Source: an uncultured Acidobacteriota bacterium (GTDB lineage: Bacteria; Acidobacteriota; Vicinamibacteria; Fen-336). Taken from it: DNA of 64,000 nt. Where the stretch lies: positions 1 through 64,000 of the forward strand of contig CADEEV010000025.1 of NCBI GenBank assembly GCA_902826455.1, in the 5' to 3' direction. Position numbers and translations under genes: made by a program. Each line of letters opens with the position of its first letter. Position 1 is the first letter of the stretch. Positions 57,347 through 64,000 of the stretch are shown here, piece by piece. Under the pieces are notes generated by a model. It was not told the origin of the DNA. It saw nothing but the letters and a program-made list of their open reading frames with translations, and did not search any database.

Positions 57347-58373
57347 GCGGCTCGACGACGGCGGAGCCGTCGCGGAGTCCTTGCGGGTCGAGCACCACGC
57401 GTTCGCCGGCCTCGAGGCCGGCCCGGATCTCGATGCCGCCCTCGCCGGGCGCGCCGAGGGCCACCCAGACGAGGCGAGCCCGGCCGTCGCGCACGACGAA
57501 GAGGCCCGTCAGCCCGCCCCGTTCGAAGACTGCCGTCGCCGGGACGACGACGCGCGCCTCGGCCTGCAACCCGGGGACGAGGAGGCGCGCGAACAGCCCC
57601 GCTCTCAGCTCCGGGACCGGCGGCAGATGCGCCTTCAGATCGAAGCGATGCGTGGTCGCGTCCCCGGAGGGTGCGACGGCGGTGACGGTGGCCGCAACGG
57701 GAACCGGCTGACCGTCCACCACGGCCCGCATCCTCGCGCCGGGGCGCAGCGTGGCGGCGATCGTCGAGTCGACCGTCGCTCGCAGCTCCAGCCCGTCGCC
57801 TCCCTCGATCTCGACGAGCGGCAGGCCCGGGCTCACCACGTCGCCCACGTTCACCCGGCGCGCCGCCAGCCGGCCCGCGAACGGCGCGCGCAGCGCCGAG
57901 TAGGCGAGGCTGTCCCTGGCCGCCGTGAGCTGGGCCCTCGCGGCGATCGCGACGGCCGTCGTCTGTTCGAGCTCGCGAGGCGTCGCGGCGCCTTTCGCGA
58001 GGAGCGTCCGCGTGCGCTCGAGATCGGACTCCGCCGCACGCGCGCCCGCGTCCGCGGCGGCTCCGGCGGCCCGGAGCGCCGCGTCGGCCAGGCGGACCAC
58101 GACCGCGCCCGCCGCGACCGACTCGCCTTCGTCGTAGGGCAGCGCGACGACCGAGGCCACGATCCGGGCCGAGAGCACGGCACGCATCCGGGCCTGCACG
58201 GTCCCGGGCACGGCCACCTCGCCCGGTCCCGCCGAGCGGACGGCGGCGACGGTCCTCACCAGCACCGGCGTCCCGGGAGCCTCGGACGCTCTCGGCGTCC
58301 CGCGGCTCCCGCAGGCGACCAGCCCGACGGCCGCGACCAGCATCGCTCCTCCGCCCAGGCGTCGCATGGTCAC
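57339..58373 (-). CDS. Periplasmic membrane-fusion protein of the RND pump (lipoprotein)
   Basis: 344 aa from a GTG that overlaps the TolC gene stop (GTGA); an ATG at 58367 is the alternative. The lipobox LVAC anchors it to the inner membrane. Typical fusion-protein order: lipoyl half (VPGTVQARMRAVL), helical hairpin (ESDLERTRTLLAKGAATPREL), second lipoyl half (YSALRAPFAGRLAARRVNVGD, split here) and beta-barrel. It bridges the RND trimer and the outer-membrane channel. Confidence 0.93.
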   Translation of the reverse strand: MTMRRLGGGAMLVAAVGLVACGSRGTPRASEAPGTPVLVRTVAAVRSAGPGEVAVPGTVQARMRAVLSARIVASVVALPYDEGESVAAGAVVVRLADAALRAAGAAADAGARAAESDLERTRTLLAKGAATPRELEQTTAVAIAARAQLTAARDSLAYSALRAPFAGRLAARRVNVGDVVSPGLPLVEIEGGDGLELRATVDSTIAATLRPGARMRAVVDGQPVPVAATVTAVAPSGDATTHRFDLKAHLPPVPELRAGLFARLLVPGLQAEARVVVPATAVFERGGLTGLFVVRDGRARLVWVALGAPGEGGIEIRAGLEAGERVVLDPQGLRDGSAVVEPRE

Positions 58374-59704
58374 AGCTCCCCTGCGGCGCGTCGGAGCGCC
58401 GCGTCCGCCACCGCGACCTCCGCGGCGGCCGCGATCTCCTGGAGCGCCGCGCCGAGCGCGGCCGTCTCCGTGTCCAGTTCGTCGGTGAGGGTCGCCAGTC
58501 CCGCCTTCCGTCGCTCCTGCACGACACGGAAGGCCTCCCATCCCTCCTCGAGCCCGCCGACCGTGGCCGCGTGGCGTGCGCGTGCCGACACGGCGCGGCG
58601 ATACGCGATGACGACTTCGAGGCGCACCTGGTCCGAAGCCGCCCTCGCGTCGAACGCGGCCGCCCGTTCCTCGGCGGCGGCCGCCGTCTCCCGCGTGCGC
58701 CGCGACGGGTCGAGGAGTCTCCAGCGGAGCGTGAGGCCGACCGAGAACGACTGCTTCCCGTGGCTCACCTCGATCCGGTCGTCCCGGACCTGCCCGAACA
58801 GGTCGACGTCGGGGAGCCGGCCACTCTTCTCGTGCCTCGCGACGGCCGAGGCGGCGGCGGCCCTGCGGCGCGCGCTCTCGAGGCCGGGTCGCTCGCGGAG
58901 GGCCCTCTCGACCCACGCCGCTTCGTCGCCCTGCAGCGAGTCGACCGGGCCCGGCCCCCCCGTGGTGCGGTAGCTCGTTCCCGCGGGAGCTCCCAGCAGG
59001 CGGTCGAGGCCCGCCTCAGCCATGCGCCGCCGGGACGTGCGCTCCGCGAGCTCGGCCTCGCGGTCGCGCCGGCGCACGCGCGCCCGCAGGAGGTCCGCCT
59101 GCAGCACGCCGCCCGCCTCGACGCGCGCCTCGATCTCCGCTTCCCTGGCTCGGGCGACGGCCAGGACCCCCTCGACGACAGCGACCGTCCGACCGGCCAG
59201 GTCGGCCTGGCGATAGGCTTCGATCACTCGCAGCCGAACCTCCAGGACCGCGTCGCGCGCGCCCGCCGAGGCGGCGTCCCTCTCGGCAGCGGCGGCCGTC
59301 GCGAGACGGCGCGTCTTGCCAAAGGGATCGACGGGCACCTCGAGCGACAGGCTCGTGCCCAGGTGGCCCAGGGCGTCCGGGTCGTTCATCGCGCCGCCTT
59401 CGGAGTCAGCAGCGAACCGGCCGGCATCGAGCCGGCTCGCGAACACCCCGGCCGGCTGGTCCGTGCGGACCCAGTCCATGGCCAGGCCGAGGCGAGGCCG
59501 TCGCGACCGTCGCACCGCCTCGGCGCGCGCCGCCTGGGCGTCGACACGGGCGGCGTCCGCCTGCAGCTCCGGGTTCGCCCGCACTGCGAGGTCGAGCGCC
59601 TCGGCCAGCGTGATCGGGACCTCGTTCGCCTCGACCGTCGCCCGCGCTCCGGGTGCGAGCGCGAGCACGAGCCCCAGCGCCGGGAACGCGCTCTTCGCCT
59701 TCAT
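58370..59704 (-). CDS. TolC-family outer-membrane efflux protein
   Basis: 444 aa with a signal peptide (cut after ARA, residue about 22). Two OEP repeats with long helical stretches and the N-terminal ITLAEALDLAVRANPELQ typical of the family. Starts 3 bp after the AurF-like gene. Forms the outer-membrane channel of the tripartite pump. Confidence 0.93.
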   Translation of the reverse strand: MKAKSAFPALGLVLALAPGARATVEANEVPITLAEALDLAVRANPELQADAARVDAQAARAEAVRRSRRPRLGLAMDWVRTDQPAGVFASRLDAGRFAADSEGGAMNDPDALGHLGTSLSLEVPVDPFGKTRRLATAAAAERDAASAGARDAVLEVRLRVIEAYRQADLAGRTVAVVEGVLAVARAREAEIEARVEAGGVLQADLLRARVRRRDREAELAERTSRRRMAEAGLDRLLGAPAGTSYRTTGGPGPVDSLQGDEAAWVERALRERPGLESARRRAAAASAVARHEKSGRLPDVDLFGQVRDDRIEVSHGKQSFSVGLTLRWRLLDPSRRTRETAAAAEERAAAFDARAASDQVRLEVVIAYRRAVSARARHAATVGGLEEGWEAFRVVQERRKAGLATLTDELDTETAALGAALQEIAAAAEVAVADAALRRAAGEL

Positions 59705-59707
59705 CCC

Positions 59708-60658
59708 TCAGCTCGCCTGCCGCGACGCCAGGATCGGTCGCAGGGCCGACTGGATGCGCGCCGCCTGGTCGGCGTCGACCAGGCTCCCGAGGATCTTGAG
59801 GAACCGTTCGTCGGTGACACCGGAGCCGATGTACTGCCAGCGGTAGGCCCGCAGGAAGCTCTTGCGGACGGCCTCGGCCTGGTCTCGGGCGAGGTCGCGT
59901 TCGCACGCGCCGATGAAGTATTCGCCGTCGGCGGTCGCCTGGACCTGCAGGATGGCGTCCACGGCGCGCACGAGCTCGATCAGGTCGGCCACGCCGGCGT
60001 CGCGCTGCTCTTTCGTGAGAGCGGCGTCCTCGCGCCGCCACTCGAGCTCGTCCAGGATCGCGTGCTGCGACTCCTCGAGCCAGTGGTAGCGGAACACGTC
60101 CTTCCAGAGCTCCGAGATGCCGGCCTCGTGCTCGATGGCCTGGAGGTAGTGCGCCAGGGTGAAGAGCTCGATGTGGCAGGTGAGGCCGAGCACCGCCCAC
60201 GTCGAGCTCGCGAGGACGGCCTGCGCCACGCGGTTGGGCTCGGGCGCGAAGGCGTAGCCCGCCGGCATGCCCGCCGCGGTCATGGCTTCGAGCCGGCGGA
60301 ACAGCTCCTGGTGCTTGATCTCCTCGTCGGACAGCCGGACGAGGGCTTCGAGGGCGACCTGGTCGCCCAGCCCGCGCTCGTGGCTCAGCTCGAGGACCTT
60401 CACGGTGATGAAGCGCTCCACCAGCCCGAACATGTTCGCGTAGGTGCGGCCCTGGATCTGGCTGACCAGGCGCTGCTCCTCCGTCGTGAGGAAGGCCAGG
60501 TCGCGGACCCCCGAGAGGCCGTCCGGGAGGAACTTCGTCGAGAAGTCCATGACGCGGCCGCGAATCACGTCGCGGTCGATCTCCCAGCGGACGCGCTTGG
60601 AGACTTCGACGCACCGGGCGTAGCGATCGACCTCGGTGTCTTGAACTGCGGTCTGCAT
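59708..60658 (-). CDS. AurF/CmlI-like diiron N-oxygenase candidate
   Basis: 316 aa, ATG with GGAAAGGA upstream. It is an all-helical ferritin-like protein with a full set of diiron ligands: E81, E113-x2-H116, E164, then H192-x3-E196-x2-H199. The extra His four residues before the last ExxH is the feature that distinguishes AurF and CmlI (aminoarene N-oxygenases that turn Ar-NH2 into Ar-NO2) from ordinary ferritins; spacings are close to theirs (31-32, 51, 28). Substrate and reaction here are inferred, not shown. It heads the efflux operon and is divergent from an AraC regulator. Confidence 0.78.
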   Translation of the reverse strand: MQTAVQDTEVDRYARCVEVSKRVRWEIDRDVIRGRVMDFSTKFLPDGLSGVRDLAFLTTEEQRLVSQIQGRTYANMFGLVERFITVKVLELSHERGLGDQVALEALVRLSDEEIKHQELFRRLEAMTAAGMPAGYAFAPEPNRVAQAVLASSTWAVLGLTCHIELFTLAHYLQAIEHEAGISELWKDVFRYHWLEESQHAILDELEWRREDAALTKEQRDAGVADLIELVRAVDAILQVQATADGEYFIGACERDLARDQAEAVRKSFLRAYRWQYIGSGVTDERFLKILGSLVDADQAARIQSALRPILASRQAS

Positions 60659-60697
60659 GATCTCTGGTCCTTTCCGAGCCCCCACGAGCCCTGCTGC

Positions 60698-60751
60698 TAT
60701 ACTCGGCTCGCGATCCAATCCAGACTTGACGCAAGCGCCATGGTTCTTGCG
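60698..60751. promoter_or_regulatory. Divergent control region of the AurF-like/efflux operon
   Basis: The 126-bp gap holds a -10-like TATACT (60698-60703, plus strand) and an inverted repeat CGCAAG-N10-CTTGCG (60730-60751), arms 16 bp apart, a plausible site for the AraC regulator. Which strand the promoter serves is unclear. Confidence 0.4.
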
Positions 60752-60784
60752 CGCGCCGCCGTACTTGATCTCGACCCCTGATCC

Positions 60785-61744
60785 GTGGACCACCTCTCGC
60801 AAGTCCTCAAGACCCTCCGCCTGGAGGCCGGCGTCTTCTTCGACGCGGAGTTCACCAGCCCGTGGTGCATCGACTCGGCGCCGGGCGGGGTCGACACGCG
60901 CAAGATCCTGCCGAGCGCCGAGCACGTCGCGATCTACCACCTGGTCGTGGAGGGAGGCTGCCGCGCCCGGCTGCCCGGCGAGGGCGCTTCCCTGGAACTG
61001 CGCACGGGCGACCTGATCCTGTTCCCGCACGCCGACGCGCACCTGCTCGGCAGCGACGTGCGGCGCGGTCCGCTGCGCGCCGAGACCCTCGTCCAGGCCT
61101 CTCCGGGGGGCGGGCTCGCCCGCATCGTGCACGGCGGCGGCGGCGACCGGACGCGGTTCATCTGCGGTTACGTCGCCTGCGACAGCCGGCTGTGCCGGCC
61201 GATGATCGGCGCGCTGCCGCGCATGCTGCGCGTGCCGCTCGGCGAGAGTCCCTCCGCGGCCTGGATGGTGACGACCCTCCGGCACGCGGCCGAGGAGAGC
61301 CGCGCGCCGCGGGCCGGCACCGATGCCGTGATCACCAAGCTGTCGGAGCTGCTCTTCGTCGAGGCGCTCCGTTCCTACCTGGAGACGGTTCCGGACCAGG
61401 AGCGGACCTGGCTCGCGGGCCTGCGCGATCCCCACGTGGGCCGCGCCCTCGGGCTGATGCACGCCGATCCGGCCCGCCAGTGGACCGTGACGGACCTGGG
61501 TCGGGAGTCAGGGCTCTCCCGTTCCGCGCTCGGGGACCGCTTCGGGCTCCTCATCGGCGAGCCGCCGATGCAGTACCTGACGCGATGGCGGCTCGCGCTG
61601 GGAGCGCGGGCGCTCAAGGAGGGAAGCGAGCCCGTGATCCACGTGGCCCAGCGGGTCGGCTACGAGTCCGAGGCCGCTTTCAACCGGGCCTTCAAGCGCG
61701 AGTTCGGCATGCCCCCCGCGACCTGGCGGCGTCGCAGTCGCTGA
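60785..61744 (+). CDS. AraC-family regulator with cupin sensor domain
   Basis: 319 aa, GTG start. N-terminal cupin-like domain (cupin_6 type, residues about 5-190, LRTGDLILFPHADAHLL and several Cys near CGYVACDSRLC). C-terminal double HTH (about 215-315, WTVTDLGRESGLSRSALGDRF and YESEAAFNRAFKREFGMPP). Such regulators often sense small organic or redox-active molecules. Divergent from the AurF-like/efflux operon, which it probably controls. Confidence 0.92.
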   Translation: MDHLSQVLKTLRLEAGVFFDAEFTSPWCIDSAPGGVDTRKILPSAEHVAIYHLVVEGGCRARLPGEGASLELRTGDLILFPHADAHLLGSDVRRGPLRAETLVQASPGGGLARIVHGGGGDRTRFICGYVACDSRLCRPMIGALPRMLRVPLGESPSAAWMVTTLRHAAEESRAPRAGTDAVITKLSELLFVEALRSYLETVPDQERTWLAGLRDPHVGRALGLMHADPARQWTVTDLGRESGLSRSALGDRFGLLIGEPPMQYLTRWRLALGARALKEGSEPVIHVAQRVGYESEAAFNRAFKREFGMPPATWRRRSR

Positions 61745-63712
61745 TCAACGAGGTCCCGGGCCGAAGCCACGGAATCGGTAACCGTGGCCCTTGACCGTCT
61801 CGACGGTCCCGTTCTCGCTCCCGAGCTTCTTGCGGAGCGTCCGGATCACCGCGTCGACCACGTTGCTCCCACCGAACGGCTGCTTCCACACCTCGCGCAG
61901 CAGCTCCTCGCGCGTCACCACGCGGCCCTCGTTGGTAGCGAAGTACTCCATCACGCCGAACTCGAGGCGCGTCAGCGGCACGCGGCGCCCGTCGAGCACG
62001 AGCGCTCGCGACGGCACGTCGAGCCCGAGGCGTGGCGTGGGCACGCCGTAGAGAGCGTCCACCAGCCGCGCGATCCAACCCGGGATGCCGCCCGGCCCGA
62101 AGTCCAGCATGACCGTCGCCAGCTCCCGGCCGTCCTGCTCGACCGCCAGCTCCTCGAGCACCCGGAAGCCGAGAGGCTGGAAGACCGCGAGAAGCTCGTC
62201 GTCGGGATGGATCGCGGCGTAGATCCGGGCCGCGCGAGGAGTCTCGAGGTACGTGCGCTTGATGTCGAGGAAGCAGGCCGCGCGCTCGATCGAGGGACGT
62301 TCGCCGCCGTCGCGCGTGAGGAGGCGCCGGGAGAAGAGGACCGGCCGGTCCGTGGGTAGCTGTGCCAAGGCCGCGTGGGCGCGCCAGGCCGCGGCCACCG
62401 GGTCCTGCCTCTCGAGGCGGGCGCTCACCTGCCCTGCGAAGGCCAGGATCGAATAGGCCACCACCTCGCCGCGAGGTCCGCGCACGACCGAGAACGCCTC
62501 CGACAGCTCCTGCCACCAGGCGTCGACCGCCCGGGCCCCTTCGGGTCCGTCGTGCCGCAGCGTGATCGCCGCGACCGCCGCCGCGTCGTCGGGCCGGGCC
62601 GGCTCCACGAGCTGCTGTGGGATGTCGGTGGGGAAGAAGGCCTCGCGGATCGAGGGCTGCTCCACCAGGTAGAGGATGTCGGCCGTGTAGCGCCAGAGTT
62701 GGACGCGGCCGACGGACTCGACCTCGCGCTGCAGGCCGTTCCAGGCGAGACGCCTCAGGTCCTGGTAGCGCTGGGGATCGAGGGCGTTCAGCGAGCGGGC
62801 GAGGGCCGAGCGCACGGCCTCGTGGATCACCAGGCCGTCGTGGGCCAGCGTGACGAAGGGCAGCGCCTGCAGCCGCGCGAGGATCGGATCGATCGCCTCC
62901 GTGCCGAGCATGGCGGCCAGCAACGAGCGGGTCGCGCGGCGCAACACGGCGGCGGCGGTCAAGGCCCGGCGCGTCTCGGCGTCCTCGACGTCGTCCAGGA
63001 AGCGCGCGGCCAGGGCGGCGACCACCTGATCCGGCTCCATGGACGCTGCAGGCGATCCAGCAGCGTCCACCTTCGCGCCCGCGGCAAGGCGCAGCGCGAG
63101 CGGGTGACCCCTGGCGAAGGTCCGGATCCGTTGCAAGGCCTGAGCCGGCACATGCTCGCTCTCGAGCAGGGCGTCGGCGGCCGTGTCGTCCAGGGGGCCG
63201 AGGCTCAGCGTGTACGACAGGCCGCGCCAGCCCGCGGCGAGCGTCCAACCGTCGGCCGGCGCCTCCCGGCTGAGGAGCAGCGTCCGGGACTGGCCGGGAA
63301 GGGCGGGGATGAAGTCCCGCCTCAGCCACGCGTCGAGCAGCCGGAAGCTCTGGTAGTCGTCGAACGCCAGGGCGACCCGGCCCATCTCCGCCAGGGCCCT
63401 CGCGGCTGCGTCGACGGAGGGCACGTCGCGCGCGAGCCGCTCGCCCAGCGCGTGGAGCAGGCCGCGGGGCGTCGGCTCGATCGCCCCACAGTCGAACCGG
63501 AGCAGCGCCACTCCAGTTTCCTGGATGCGACGCTCGAGGGCGTCGAGCAGGCTCGTCTTGCCGATGCCGCCGATGCCGTGGACGAACACCACGGCGGGTC
63601 CGCCGTCGTCGACGAGACGCGCCTGGAGATCGGCGAGCTCCCGCTCGCGCCCGAAGAAGCCTGCCGCCTGCTCGCGCTCGAGGCGCTCGCGGATCGTGCC
63701 GTTCCTTCTCAT
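61745..63712 (-). CDS. STAND/AAA ATPase with C-terminal winged-helix DNA-binding domain
   Basis: 655 aa. P-loop HGIGGIGKTS (residues 45-54) and Walker B-like VALAFDDYQ, then helical sensor domains (about 200-330). A central region of about 420-545 looks GNAT-like (GEVVAYSILAFAG, LAVFQPLGFRVLEEL). A PhoB/OmpR-type winged helix (about 560-650; RLEFGVMEYFATNEGRVVTREEL, VDAVIRTLRKKLG, KGHGYRF) binds DNA. The last base of its gene abuts the AraC stop. Target genes are unknown; the divergent YdhR-like gene is one candidate. Confidence 0.85.
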   Translation of the reverse strand: MRRNGTIRERLEREQAAGFFGRERELADLQARLVDDGGPAVVFVHGIGGIGKTSLLDALERRIQETGVALLRFDCGAIEPTPRGLLHALGERLARDVPSVDAAARALAEMGRVALAFDDYQSFRLLDAWLRRDFIPALPGQSRTLLLSREAPADGWTLAAGWRGLSYTLSLGPLDDTAADALLESEHVPAQALQRIRTFARGHPLALRLAAGAKVDAAGSPAASMEPDQVVAALAARFLDDVEDAETRRALTAAAVLRRATRSLLAAMLGTEAIDPILARLQALPFVTLAHDGLVIHEAVRSALARSLNALDPQRYQDLRRLAWNGLQREVESVGRVQLWRYTADILYLVEQPSIREAFFPTDIPQQLVEPARPDDAAAVAAITLRHDGPEGARAVDAWWQELSEAFSVVRGPRGEVVAYSILAFAGQVSARLERQDPVAAAWRAHAALAQLPTDRPVLFSRRLLTRDGGERPSIERAACFLDIKRTYLETPRAARIYAAIHPDDELLAVFQPLGFRVLEELAVEQDGRELATVMLDFGPGGIPGWIARLVDALYGVPTPRLGLDVPSRALVLDGRRVPLTRLEFGVMEYFATNEGRVVTREELLREVWKQPFGGSNVVDAVIRTLRKKLGSENGTVETVKGHGYRFRGFGPGPR

Positions 63713-63759
63713 CGACTTCTCACGTGGATCTCGAGCAGCGCGGCGGCACGCTGCCTACA

Positions 63760-63770
63760 TTCACTGTGAA
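63760..63770. promoter_or_regulatory. Small dyad TTCAC-T-GTGAA upstream of the YdhR-like gene
   Basis: Perfect 5-bp arms around a single T, 17 nt before the start at 63788 and just after TACATT, a possible -10. A regulator bound here would block transcription. Confidence 0.35.
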
Positions 63771-63787
63771 CACAGGAGAAGGATGAA

Positions 63788-64000
63788 ATGCAACGCACGA
63801 CACTTCAAGTCCACTTCAAGCTGAGGCTGCCCACCGAGGACTACCGGGCCCTGTGCGCCCACGTGGCGCCGGCCATCGCCAGCATGCCCGGTCTGCATTG
63901 GAAGCTCTTCACCCTCGACGAGAAGACGTCCACGGCGGCCGGACTCTACCTCTTCGCCGACCGCGCGTCGGCGGAGGCGTACGTCGCGAGTCCGATCATC
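63788..64000 (+). CDS. YdhR-like putative monooxygenase (truncated by window end)
   Basis: 71 codons visible, continuing past the edge. The ATG at 63788 has AGGAGAAGGA upstream; an earlier ATG at 63783 is in another frame. LQVHFKLRLP, GLHWKLFTLDEKTSTAAGLYLF and ADRASAEAYV match the YdhR family of small dimeric ferredoxin-fold proteins annotated as monooxygenases. It faces away from the ATPase regulator. Confidence 0.82.
   Translation, partial: MQRTTLQVHFKLRLPTEDYRALCAHVAPAIASMPGLHWKLFTLDEKTSTAAGLYLFADRASAEAYVASPII

Overview
The window is about 70% G+C and very densely coded. There are no rRNA, tRNA or CRISPR features, no recognisable insertion sequence, and no gene-free stretch over 300 bp. 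Several markers point to a member of the Acidobacteriota: an orphan MacB/FtsX permease of the acidobacterial duplicated type, a Ser/Thr kinase with the N-terminus MSLAAG..GPYEI fused to a beta-propeller, and a group 1h hydrogenase cluster. That placement is an inference from gene families, not from a phylogenetic marker.

Positions 1-8038 are a group 1h (high-affinity, atmospheric-type) [NiFe]-hydrogenase locus. hhyS (partial), hhyL, a NifU/Rieske-like iron-sulfur protein, three conserved proteins of unknown function, the maturation protease and a 35-residue membrane microprotein run on the + strand, mostly with ATGA/GTGA overlaps. A convergent V4R-hypA-hypB operon faces them. A large LAL-type LuxR regulator follows, and a colinear paralogue of it lies beside katG at 36.7-39.3 kb.

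Positions 10.8-34.4 kb hold a mixed set: a three-haem cytochrome c, a secreted formylglycine-generating enzyme translationally coupled to an ABC exporter, a DGPF/ECF42 sigma pair with a candidate self-promoter, dienelactone hydrolase, an HNH endonuclease, the propeller kinase coupled to a GH5 glycosidase-metallopeptidase fusion, an AlkB-like dioxygenase, a WYL regulator with a clear operator facing a DUF1579/DinB pair, the ADOP permease, methanethiol methyltransferase MddA and a GH16 lipoprotein coupled to a GNAT enzyme.

Positions 34.4-54.1 kb carry redox and housekeeping genes: SDR and nitronate monooxygenase, katG divergent from oxyR, a 3-hydroxyacyl-CoA dehydrogenase, an M13 peptidase with an altered catalytic residue, isochorismatase and LysR, lepA-hemW-MFS, a secreted truncated haemoglobin and an esterase. 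Positions 54.1-61.7 kb form what I consider the most interesting unit. A diiron protein with the full AurF/CmlI-type ligand pattern heads an operon with TolC, membrane-fusion and RND genes, divergent from an AraC regulator. It looks like a coupled N-oxidation and efflux system. The window ends with an ATPase/winged-helix regulator and a truncated YdhR-like gene.

Two gene-start patterns recur. About eleven genes have a TAnnnT -10-like hexamer only 5-9 nt before the start codon and no ribosome-binding site, which suggests leaderless mRNAs. Others have clear Shine-Dalgarno sequences. Two genes (the ECF42 sigma factor and hemW) have no canonical start where homology demands one.
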